A stretch of 64,000 nt of DNA. It comes from Silurus meridionalis. Taxonomy: Eukaryota > Chordata > Actinopteri > Siluriformes > Siluridae. The position numbers were made by a program, and so were the translations under genes. Below the pieces are notes generated by a model. That model searched no databases. It was not told the DNA's origin and worked only from the letters and a program-made list of their open reading frames with translations. Below, piece after piece: positions 53,265-64,000 of the stretch. The stretch is taken from NCBI RefSeq assembly GCF_014805685.1, contig NC_060906.1, positions 9,768,346 to 9,832,345 on the forward strand, read 5' to 3'. Numbering within the stretch: the stretch's first letter is position 1; each line of letters starts with the position of its first letter.

Positions 53265-55615
53265 TAGATTACATACAGTACCACAAAATGATTTGTCCCC
53301 TCCTGATTTTGCAAAGAGAACACAAGGAAACACAAAAATACTATTTTTAAAATGACCATTTCCTCGATTATGCAGAATTGCTTTTTTGAGCCACATTTAA
53401 CAGCCCTTTTAAGGTTAATGTTTCTATTATTCCACATGCAATGGTCCCCCCAAAAATCCCACTTTTGACTAATTCAACATGTGATTAAAAACATCTTGGC
53501 CAGCATTGGTTTTCCCTTTAAAAATCTCCCATGGATACCATTTTCACCCAGTCTCTTACCAATGGAGGAGCCATTAAAGCTTTTTTTGGGTGAGCTAGAC
53601 TTGCATATGCTTGTATGTATTCTATTCTCAATAGGGTCTTGCGTGAATTTTGGTAGGCCAAACTTTTTAGGGAAGATCCACCACTGTTCCCAAGTGGAGA
53701 TAATGCCTCTCACTGGTGTCACAGAGTTACAGAACCCAACTGTAACAACAAATATTTTTCAATAACCTTTGATTGAAGCATTGAGTGCTGTGTGTTGAGA
53801 CATTTTCCTGGAAAGGTTGTATTTAAGTGATGCTTAGATTCAGCACATCCTGGGCATGTCTAGTGAATTGGTTGGTTGAGTTACGGTGCCACACAGAGAA
53901 AGTCTTCCATCAATAAATGTAATAATTGCTGGGTGTCGCAAATAAAAGTTTTCAGTCGAAACTGTGCAGATTCACAGTAGCTCTTGTAGCACTGAAAATT
54001 GATTTTTTTTTTGTGCTCGAGGGTCAGTTGGGATCTCGAAAATTATTTGGTCTGTGTTCACTAATGGACATAAAAATGTGAAAGAGTAAAACAGGCTTTA
54101 AGCTCATACCTTTGAGCTTCCACAGTTATTCATCATTGGTCACCCATCTTGAACACATATAGCGAAAACATTATCTGGACGGAAAACTGCTTTTTCTCAC
54201 GGTTCTTTTTTCAAATCAAATCAAATATGCAAGTATAAGTAGTATTATATTTTAGGGGCTATGGAATAAGGTGGCAGTTAAGGCGGTAAGCACCATGAAA
54301 AGAAGGAGGCAGCTGCCACATGCCGCCCCTCCAGTAGACCTGCCAGAAAGTACAGAGGAAATAATAAAACACTGAAATGGATTGCAGAGGGTGAGACACC
54401 GCATTGAAGAGTTCACCATAGCGAGCTGAGCTCAGCGTAAATGCCATGTGCAGTAATTCTCTCCACTGCTCTGCTGTCTGTCTTCCATTTCATTCTCATC
54501 ATTATGCAGAGGGTTACTGAGGCTGAAATCTCCCAAGTCTTATCTTCTTAAAAATGAACATATGAAATTACATAATTAGTGTGTTCGGAAGGTGGTTGGT
54601 AGCCCCGCTGCTTCATCTCAACCCTGAGGGCTAACAACTAAAATTAGGGACAGCGCAAGGAAATGAGACACACTGTTTCTCACACTCTGTGAAAAAGAGG
54701 AAGAGCAGTGAGTGTGCATGAGAGAGAGGTTTCAGTGTATAGAGGCAAGATGGATGGATATGTGGCGCTGTTTGAGACAAATGATGCATCAGAAAATTGG
54801 CAGGATGCTGTAATGGGAGTTTTATTTCACTCATCCTCACTTTATAGTGTGCATGCGTACAAAGGACAAGACCTTAAAGAAATTCACATAGTGCTCATAT
54901 GAGTATTTCACCATTAAATGGCCATTATTCTTCCTTTCTTTGTGTCACCTTGTACAAATGTCAGACCTCATGTGTATCTTAGGGGCTGTTCTTCAAAACT
55001 GGTGATTCGTTTCATCTCGTTTCAATCTCTTCATTGCTGAAGTGTGTACATTTTCTTATCTAGGCTATTTTTAGCATCTTGGATATTTGATGAATAGTTT
55101 GATAATATGCTATGAGGAAAAGAACCAGCTCTCCCTTTTTTTAAATTTGCATAAAACGAGGTATTCCGTATTAACCCCGATTCACGATTTATTGATTTGT
55201 TATTATAGACAGGTGGATGCATTTTTTTCTTTTATTCATTTATCTTTATTTATTTACCATTTATCTTTATCATTCATTCTTTTATTCATTTATCTCCAGT
55301 AGGTGCCTTATCCTGGTCAGGGCTGCAATACATTCACAACCGACCTCAAGAACGGTTTGTGCAGGGCAGGAAAACCTTAACAGACAGTCTTTGTTGCCAT
55401 ACCCAAACATTCACACTCTCCTTCACATCTAGGGGGTGATTTTGTATGGCGATTGTCATGTTTTGAGGAGGTAAGAGGAACCTGGGGAAGCCATACAACA
55501 TGTGAAATGACAATGTAATGCATTGACAGACACATTAGCATTAGCTCATGTTCACACTTGAAATGCTGGAGCTGTGAAGCAGACTCCGTTCACCACTAAT
55601 ATGGACAGTTAATAT
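53265..55615. other. No gene seen
   Basis: Open frames of 60-95 codons occur on both strands but lack family motifs and splice context. Region left unassigned. Confidence 0.45.
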
Positions 55616-55617
55616 GC

Positions 55618-56205
55618 AGTAGTGGAAAACGTACACAAAGCACATAGTTGAGTTAAAGTAGAGCTACAGTAGTTAAAATATTACTCCAGTAAAAGCAAAA
55701 GTGCTCCCTTTAAATTTTTCCCTCGAGTTAAAGTACAAAAGTATTTACCTTTAAATGTACTTAAGCATCAAAAGTACTATGATTTATTATGGGTATAATG
55801 CCCTATTATTATTTTTGTCACCAGACTTTATCAACTCATGTGAAAAGACTCTGTTCCTCTTAGCACACCGATCTATTAATAGAATAATATTAATGAGACA
55901 AACACTGATTGATATCTATTACAATTAACACAAAAAATCTGGAGTTTCTTCTTATTTATTCCTCGACCCTGATTGGTGGCTTGCTGCGTGTTTGAGCAGT
56001 TAGGATTTTATCTACTCATAAATAAAAAAGGAACGACTGATTTCACAAAATGTAGTTGAATAAAAGTGATATTTCACTATGAAATGTGAATTTAAAGTAA
56101 AAATCTCTCCAAACGGAAATATTTCAGTAAAGTACAGATACGTGAAAAAGCTACAAATGTACAATCAGGAATTACACTTACATCATTACTATCTACCACT
56201 AATAT
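55618..56205. mobile_element. hAT-type MITE (aagtac family), near complete
   Basis: Left 'cagtagtggaaaacgtacac' and right 'ttactatctaccac' are inverted. The flanks share 'taatatg' (left of the element and directly after it), a likely target duplication. Internal blocks match 8935-9622 along most of the length. Confidence 0.75.
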
Positions 56206-56209
56206 GTTA

Positions 56210-58550
56210 TATGTAACTATACTAAAATATATCTAATTATACTAATTATACTGAAAAATATCTTACTTTAAAAAGATACTTTACTCTCTGACATTCAGGA
56301 GCGGTTGTAGTAAATAAAGCATGTTTTGCAGTAGCAAGTGCATATCCGTTTCATTAAGGCATTTGTTCATAGAAGGCGTGAAAACACAAGTAGTCCTAGA
56401 CAACATAGGAACAAGAAATCCAGATTAGGGAAGATGGATATTTAAGAAGACCTGTGTGGTAAATGCTTTGAGGTGGTTGCTGCAAAGCAGCACTAGTGTT
56501 CATTAACAGGGGTGATGGAGCAGTGACTCTACTGCTGACTCGGCAGTATTGATACAAGCCCCTAGGCTACTTCACTGTGTGCGTGCGTGTGTGTGTGTGT
56601 ACTGTTCTGAAAACACAACAGCTTCCTAAATCATCTGAAACTTACTGTATACAATTTGGGTTTTTCAGAATTTAAGCTGAATAAGGAAAGATTCATTTAC
56701 AGGGTTGGTTACCCTATATACACCAAGAGTGATTTAACATTTCTGCTTGCATTGTTGTTCTTTCAGAGCTGCAGTGCACAAAGTAGTAGTTCAATTTGCG
56801 AAGGGAAAGTATTGTTTCGAAAAATCAGGGAGGAAAATCGGAGGAGACTGCGGAGTTATTTGCGTTCTCTTATATTCCCTGTTGTATTGTTTTAGCGGTG
56901 AGATGTGTGTTTAAAGGGAAGGTTCGTTGTTGCCCCACAGCGCTATTAGACACAGCTTTTACTGAGTCATGTGGAAATCCACTAAACTGCTCAGGTGGGA
57001 TTATATAAGCATTTTAGTGCTTCAAAACCCGTATTCACTGTTCGGTGAAGCTGATGCGATATACTAGTAACCAAAAAAACTCACTGAGGAACTACAGCAG
57101 CACGTGTTTTGCAGGATAATTAGAATTTGATGTCAGATATTAGATTATTCTAGTAGCAGGTGTTGTGGTTTAAAAAAAAAAAAAAGAAAGAAAAGAAATG
57201 AAGAAAAAAAGAGAGAAATCTGTCAGATCTTGATGTAGTGCTGAGCTTTTCTTAGACAGTCAGCCATCTGTGAACTGTGTGTTGTTTGGATGAAAGAGGG
57301 TTGGTGAAGTGGAATACATTTGCTTTGTTTGTTGCTCATTGTGACTGTTTCTGTGTGAGAGAGTGTTTCCGATAGAGCAAAAACCTGCACTTACAACTCC
57401 CAATGATCCGAATTAGGCTACAGAGGAACATTCAGACCAGCAGGGAGAAATGCAGACCCAAACCTATTCCATAGAGACAACAAGTATGGTGGGTGTTAGA
57501 TGTGATGATAATCATGGTGTTCATGGCCAGATTTAGTTTGACTGGGGATGCATTCAGGATATCCACTGCACATCTTTTACAGTCATTATATTCTAAGAAA
57601 TGTAATATGTGTAGTATAATGGAAAATTGTAGATACTCTCTGTGTTTTGGGAAAAAAATATTTAACTTCTAATTTCTGCACAGAGAAAGTGAAATTTAAT
57701 TTTAGATAATCTTAGGTTAGTTTATAGATTTTTTTTTCAAATTTATTAAACATTTTTTTGATTACTAGTAATAAAAAAGGCTTTGATATTAGAATAGGAT
57801 GTTTTAAGAAAAAAAGAAACTATTTTGGTATGTTCCCTATTAAATAATAGTTGGTATAATACAGATTAATGCTTTTTTCAATTTCAAATAAATTCACTCC
57901 TTTGTTTAATCCCATATATTGTCTAGCAGCTGCTTTGCCTGTTAAAATCATAGGCCTTGAGTTTGACGTGACTAATTAATGTACTTGATAATGGAAAAAA
58001 GTAATAAGGTGAATAACAGGGGTGTAGCTCAACCCAAGACCTCCCAAAATCCAGGCCTGCTGGTGGTGGATAAGATTAATGAGACAGGAAACATTGACCT
58101 AAAATACAGATATAACTTGTACATGAAAACATGTACCTGTAATCCATTATTTTTCCTCAATGATTAAAATGAAAAAAAGCTGGAAAATACAAAAGCATTT
58201 TATGTAACTCGAAATTGCCATTGATTTAATATGTTTAAAATGATTGCTTTCCTGTTTATCATGGACATTCACTATGTAGAGTAGGTGTGGTTCTGAGGAA
58301 GTGGAACGTAAAGAAAAGCTCTGCCAGCTGGTGCAACAATGTGTGAGCATTCCAACTGCCTCTGGTGATTATGATAATGGTGAAGAGCCGTATTAAGAAA
58401 GCAGACACCCAAGATAGGCAAGTTAGCTAAATAAGGCCAGGGAATGATGAGCATTTATTTATAACAGGCTTTGTCTGATTATAGTTTGCAAGAGAATCCT
58501 GCAGATTTTAAGTTTTATCTCTCAAAAAAAAAAGGTGCTTTTGTCTTGTC
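56210..58550. other. No gene seen
   Basis: AT-rich DNA with an A-rich purine run at 57172-57220. No exon, RNA gene or clear element is recognised. Confidence 0.45.
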
Positions 58551-58554
58551 ACAT

Positions 58555-58770
58555 GTACATTACAGCACAGTGAAATTTTTTCTTTATGTGTACCAGCTAT
58601 GCTGGATGGCTGGGGTCAGAGCACAGGGTCAGCCATGATACAGCACCCTGGAAGCACATAGGATTAAGGGCCTTGTTTAGGGGCCCAAGAGGGGCAGTTT
58701 GGGGCTGGAACGCCCCGAACTTCTGATTAGTAACCCCATGGTCTAGTAAGAGTTTGTGTGGGGTAAGGGT
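58555..58770 (-). mobile_element. tRNA-derived SINE with LINE-like tail
   Basis: The minus strand shows a decayed head (ccatggggttactaatcag), the SINE core 'aaacaaggcccttaatccta' and a tail ending 'aaatttcactgtgctgtaat'. The plus-strand copy at 60755-60985 shares the core and tail. Confidence 0.7.
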
Positions 58771-60754
58771 TCTCTCACTGTGTTAAAGGTCTTATGTGCA
58801 GAAAAAATGGAACCCTGAGGTACATCAATTATTCAAATCTAGTTCTCATAGATCAGTACTTTTATTATTGATGCTTAAGTGCATTCAAAAGGGAGAACTT
58901 CTGTCCCTTTACTCAAGTGTCTAGCACTTTTACAGTAGCAAAAAATATTCGCACCAATCCTTATTTTGAGATATCTTTAGTTCCCCACGGCAGCAAGGAG
59001 AGAAACAAGTGAGTTGACATAAGGTAGAAGGGAGAAGAACAACCGGACACCTCGTCACAGACCCAACACCGAGTATGTTTTTATTTTATATGATTTTTCA
59101 GGATGACTCAGCACTGCAGGAAAATGTTATTGCACAGTTTTAATAGTTAATAAAACATTCCTACACATTGTAGCTTTAAATGAAGGCCTTCAATGCAACA
59201 CTGACATGCTATGACTTGCCTGAATGTATGTGCAAAAGTTAAAATTGTATATGGGCATTAAGGAATCCTTACGACCAGGGGTTTTCTCACATGGTGATAG
59301 TTCTCTCACTTAGGTTTCGTGGCTCTGCTGGGTTGGGCAGCACACAGATAAGCTGACTGGACAGTTTAAGGTGACATACCTCACAGGAGTGTTGGCATTA
59401 GTGCCAGCAAACCCACACTGTGAATTCTTAATTTTAGATCCAATCCGTTCACCCTTTATCCAGGTTGATTTATTTACATCAGGACATGGACAGAGCATGT
59501 AACAAATAATTTCCTTTTCCATTTAGGGTCCACACATTTCTGAATCGTAATAAATGGAAGTTTTAATGGTCCATTTTTTTAAGGTTTAGTCTTCTGCCTG
59601 CCTCAATCTATCCAAATGAAGTCTTTTGGTGTGAATTTCCAGTAGTGTTGTTTTTTTGTTAATTTTGAATTTCAGTTTAAATACATTTGTCCTTCAACAG
59701 CACTTCATGTTGCATAGATTTCTTAAGTTATTTTTTTACCTCTATGAAAATGTAAATGGTATTGGCAGATGATATTGCACCTGCGCTAGTCAGATTGCTT
59801 GGTCGAATTCTGAGCACAAATTTAATTTACCATATTGTCTAAAGTCACATTATTGCTGCCTGTGATGTTTTGCTGCTTTGTAATAATATGATACGCAACA
59901 CCACATTACAGTGGCCACGTTTCTTTCGGTTGTTCGGTTATTTCGGTTTTGTGTGTCCTTGAGAAGTAGATGGTGTGTGGGTGTCGAGTGGTGTGTGTGT
60001 GTGTGTGTGAGAGAGAGATGATGAGGAGAGATGAAACACTTGAAGCTTGTTGAATTCTGCGTTTGTGTGTGCAGTGCGCTGAAACTACTTTACATTTTAC
60101 CTTAGTTTTGAGATCGGATTTGAGGATGTTAATGTAGTAAAACATAGAAGAAAAGCCTCATAAGAGGGTATTCACTGTATGCATAGGTTTCCTCCAGGTT
60201 CTCTAGCTTTTTCCCACCTCCTATGAAGATAAATTGCACTAGGTATGATTCTGACTAGGAAAGAGTAGTCACTAATTGAATGAATGAATGAATAAATGCA
60301 TGAATTTAGTTTAATCTAAACATCACTAATAATGTATATGGCCAATGGAAGTTCAATGTTTTAGGGTCTGAGCAGCTGATTCACATGTTAATACTTTGAG
60401 TTAAGACCTTAATAACGCCTTTGTTGAATTTGAAGTTATTTTGGATACAACTCTCTGTCTAATAATTATATCTGTTTTTTTTATTTCATTGCTTACTATT
60501 AACATTATGTTAAGCTTTAATTATATATAGGTTTCGTGAATGATTTGATAATGTTAAAAGTATAAAATATACATATTTATTTAAATTATTGAATGCTCAT
60601 TCTGTAAATTTATAACATTTAAATGATATATTATGCATGCTACTCATACTAAAGTAAGGTACAGTTTCGACAAGCACATATACTGTGGTTGGATTGAAGC
60701 ACATAAGGTTAGAACAGCTAGCATGCTAAAGTTGTGTGCAATCATGATGATATG

Positions 60755-60985
60755 TATGGGACGTGGTAGTACTGTGGTTAAGGCTCCAGATTATGGCTTG
60801 GAAGGGCAAGTTGGCACTCTTGGGCCCTTAAACAAGGCCCTTAAACCTCTGTGCTCCAGGGATGCAATATCATGTCTGATAATGAACTTTTGCCCAGCTT
60901 CTTAACGTTGCTACGATATGTGAGGAAAGTTTTTCACTGTGCTGTAACTTATTATTCTCTTCTTCTACAAGTGACAAGTAAAAGC
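60755..60985 (+). mobile_element. tRNA-derived SINE with LINE-like tail
   Basis: Head 'gtggtagtactgtggttaag', core 'aaacaaggcccttaaacctc', tail 'gtttttcactgtgctgtaac' then 'tacaagtgacaagtaaaagc'. It matches the minus-strand copy at 58555-58770. Confidence 0.75.
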
Positions 60986-61049
60986 CCACTTTAGTACACC
61001 GTATGTCTTAAGAGATGTGTCAATGTTTATGCTGGGAAAGTTACAAGTA

Positions 61050-61391
61050 CAGTGGAACCTCAAGACTCACGACTTTGACACTCGAGACTTTGATAGTTCG
61101 AGACTTTTCATTCATTCTTTTCATTTCGTTTTTTAGTAACATTTAAAAACAGAGTTTGTACTAATAAATTACTACATTAATTAATTACTAATTAATAAAA
61201 ATGTTTTACAAATCTATTTTATTATTGTATTATTTATTTAAAGTAGTAAATAAAACATTTATGACAAGTAATTCACAGTTTTTTGTTGATTTTACAGTAC
61301 AGTACATGTACAATTCCCCTTGAAAAAAGGAACCATCAAAAGGAGAGAGGGGTCATAGAAAGTAACCCCCGCGAGTATCGAGGTTGCACTG
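61050..61391. mobile_element. Tigger-like MITE, 342 bp
   Basis: Ends 'cagtggaacctcaagactca' and the inverse of 'cagtgcaacctcgatactcg', with TA on both sides (61048-61049, 61392-61393). The interior is non-coding. Related in style to, but distinct from, the larger elements at 12082-12984 and 22648-23634. Confidence 0.8.
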
Positions 61392-61799
61392 TATTCAGAG
61401 ACAGGTTACACGTCTGCTTATACACATTCATCGGGTACATCATTTAGCAAAATACCTGTGTGTGGTTTATACTTCCAAAATTCACAGACAATGGTGTTTT
61501 TTAGTAGCATCTGCCAAAAATCAGGCATAGATCTATTTTTCATATATGACAAAATCAGTTTAATTTAACAAGATGGCTTCCACACTCTTCATTATAAGCT
61601 CATTACATTGCTTATAATACAGCACATAATTATGTTTGAATTATTTATATCATACATCGACAGTTAGTCCTGTAATCATTTCACAATTGATAAGATAGCT
61701 AGACCTGTGATGGACACCTAATCCATTATCATGAACATGTATTTTGACACAAAACAATTAGGCAAGTAACGTACCATTTACATTTTAGTTATTATTCCA

Positions 61800-62739
61800 A
61801 TATTTTATTATGGTGTGTGTGTTTGTGTGTGTGTTTAATAAAGAAGGGAGGTGGTTAGAGACAGGTTGAACAGGCTGCTGAGGGTCACCTTGAGTGATCT
61901 CCTAATCTCTTTGTGTCTGCTTCCTTCTGTATTTCAGAGCTCAGTGATGTTGAACCTCTCACTACTGAGAAACATCCTCACTGCGAGTTCTGTTACCCCA
62001 CATACTCCTCATATACGAATAAGCCCTAAACCTCGCCTCTTATAGCCTATGTAGGCATGCATCCAAATAAAATGTGCTTCCAAATAATTGCACTGATGCT
62101 GGCACCAAACAAGTGGAACAATATGAAAGAGAGGATAAGAAATTCTTTCTTTTCATAGTTTGGGAAAGAAGTTCACATAAGCCTTAGACATAAACCATGA
62201 GCCAGTGTGGGTCTCTATGAGTGAGTGGTCTATGTTATTAAACTATACACTTTAAAGACGATCATCAAGTTCTGTTTATATAGCACAAGTTATTTCAATT
62301 GATGAAGGTCAGCCAAGAATAGTACCAGCAGTTTTTATATAGTATTATATACATTGGACTGCAGTGATACTGTAAGGGATTAAAGTCTCAATTTATTGCC
62401 AGTCATTAATTCAAGATGAAGTGAAAAATTTAAATAACTTTAAGTATATTATATTATATTAACTAATTTCAAAATCCTTGCTGAAGATTTGTAATCTTTG
62501 TCCCTCCTGCTTTATATCTTCTGTATATTTTGGCTATATTATTTTGTCTTAATAAAAAAACTGAATTAGATTAATTTGCATAATGCAAAGTCCTATCAAC
62601 CCGTTCATTCAGTTACATACAATTCATTTAATAAAAGCAATACAATCAATTAAACGCTTCATAAAAACAACAAAGCTGCAACATGCATTTACCATCCAGT
62701 TTATTACTTTGCATTATATTATACAATTACACATTAATT
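61800..62739. other. No gene seen
   Basis: A plus-strand frame at 61851-62045 (MVRDRLNRLLRVTLSDLL) has no family motif. The remaining sequence is AT-rich. Confidence 0.4.
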
Positions 62740-63505
62740 TAATGATCTAATCAGCCAATCACGTGGCAGCAGCACAAATACAGTAATCGGTACGTTATAA
62801 ATACAGTATGTTTTACGGTGTGTTCGAATCTTGCACCCCCGATTTTTTTTCCAGGCAATTGCAGTTGCCGCATTACTCATTTGTTTGACTGATTTTCCCG
62901 GTCTCTCGCGGATAGCACGATAGACCAAAAAACGTATAGGGAATTGTTTTTATGGGGTTTTAAAATAATGAAATTTATTAATAAAAATATAATTATTAAT
63001 TATAAAATGTCCATTTATCGCGTTTTTCATTTATCGCGGGCGGTTTTGAAACGTTACCACCGTGATAAACTGGGGATTACTGTAATCTGAGGTTATCGTG
63101 GGCACAATCATTAGCTGTTTACCTTAAGATGTTCTGTCCATGCCCATGATAGCATTAAATTTTTGTTTTTGACTGACAAGTGTCGAATACAATATGATCC
63201 TTCACTTTTTTTGTGAGATTCTGTGAGATGCTTTAATGCTTACCACAGTGGTGAAGATTAATTTTATTAGCTACGTTATCCAATCTGCCAAATCAGGAGA
63301 CCAGCAGTTTCTGTAATATTTAAACCAGCCCTTTGGTAATGAACAACCATGCAACAGTAAAAGTAGAGATTTGTTCATTCTGTTGTTTGTTGTGAACATT
63401 AACTAAAGCACTTAAACTGTATATGTGTATTTTTATATTGCATTGCCAATCAAGTAACTGCATGAGCTGTGCAGGGGTTCCTAATAAATTCAGTAGTGAG
63501 TGTAG
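62740..63505 (-). mobile_element. Decayed DNA transposon, interrupted by a MITE
   Basis: The left side (gatctaatcagccaatcacg, then tggcagcagcacaaa) and the right end (ggttcctaataaattcagta) match the ends of the fish transposon family at 52760. The middle is broken by a TA-flanked insertion at 62781-63082. No transposase frame survives. Confidence 0.5.
62781..63082. mobile_element. Tigger-like MITE (cagtaatcccc ends)
   Basis: The right end, reverse-complemented, is 'cagtaatccccagtttatca' followed by 'cggtgg' and internal 'cgcgataaatg' units. The left end matches only 'cagtaatc', so it has decayed or is truncated. TA lies at 62779-62780 and 63083-63084. Confidence 0.6.
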
Positions 63506-63597
63506 ATCTTAAAAGTCTAAGGGTGTATAAAATCAATCAATAAATATTTGTATTTGATATATATTTATATTCCTATATAGATTTTCATACTCGCCCA

Positions 63598-63632
63598 CTA
63601 ACCCTAACCCTAACCTTAAACATAACCCTAGG
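63598..63632. repeat. Interstitial telomere-like repeat
   Basis: 'ctaaccctaaccctaacctt' followed by 'aaacataaccctagg': three near-perfect CCCTAA units plus decayed ones, the vertebrate telomere repeat away from a chromosome end. Confidence 0.7.
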
Positions 63633-64000
63633 TCTTGTACATTGGGTCTCATCACCTTTGACAGTAACACTTAAGTATCTATACATCATGAACTATATAC
63701 CACGGTGGACTATCCATCAGTGCTGTAGATTTGTCTAATCTATTATCAGATTACATTAATATTCAATGTCAGATCTGTGTATAGAATCCATGTTCGATTT
63801 GCTGCAGTGGCAGGGTGCAGAAAGCAACAGACATGATTCCCATATAATAGTCTTACCTAAGCCCCAGGGCTGGCCAGACAGTGTGACCCATAGATTATTC
63901 ATCAGCCATATCTCACCGTCTCACTGGCAATGTCCCTCTCTCTTTCTCTCATTTCTGTATTTATTGCAAAGTGAGCATCATTTGATTAGCACAATTTATT

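Noticed and set aside
61851..62045. Possible second exon of lrrc52
   Set aside because: The frame has no LRRCT cysteines and no transmembrane segment followed by an acidic tail, as expected for that exon.

Overview
The window reads as teleost fish nuclear DNA: spliced vertebrate genes with long repeat-filled introns, many Tc1/mariner, hAT and Tigger-like DNA transposons, L2-type LINE tails, tRNA-derived SINEs, and dense (CA)n, (TA)n and (TC)n microsatellites. It is not prokaryotic and I see no operon, CRISPR array or phage. The transposon mix suits an otophysan fish such as a catfish, but the species cannot be fixed from the sequence.

Four protein genes can be supported. (1) A minus-strand coiled-coil gene at 7314-15483, ten coding exons with all splice phases agreeing (328 aa), probably ccdc163. 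(2) mmachc on the plus strand at 18261-20709, four coding exons for the cobalamin-processing protein, with an apparent one-base frameshift near its C-terminus. (3) mgst3 on the minus strand at 21008-26823, five coding exons, 153 aa, a microsomal glutathione S-transferase of the MAPEG family. It converges on mmachc with about 300 bp between stop codons. (4) The first coding exon of an lrrc52-like leucine-rich-repeat membrane protein, plus strand, 43776-44424; its second exon was not found. In human, CCDC163 and MMACHC are neighbours and LRRC52 and MGST3 are neighbours, which supports the names.

Layout: 1-5165 is a repeat mosaic with a tandem array of tRNA-like units (225-1810), reverse-strand tRNA-like relics and a 1.6 kb Tc1 element. 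5821-7063 is a hAT-type element with an 8-bp target duplication, invaded by a TA-type MITE. 7.3-17.2 kb is the coiled-coil gene; three of its acceptors lie beside (TG)n tracts and one large intron holds nested repeats. 18.2-27.1 kb holds mmachc and mgst3; mgst3 intron 1 contains a three-level transposon nest. 27.7-33.1 kb is LINE debris, including an antisense reverse transcriptase with a damaged active site. 33.6-38.5 kb carries five tRNA-Asp(GTC) genes in an inverted duplication plus a tandem series. 43.2-44.4 kb is the GC-rich lrrc52 promoter and exon. The rest to 64 kb is non-coding, with a second Tc1 element, a decayed tRNA-Glu, SINEs and MITEs.

The genes do not form one pathway: mmachc acts in vitamin B12 metabolism, mgst3 in glutathione/lipid peroxide chemistry, and lrrc52 is known as a potassium-channel auxiliary subunit.
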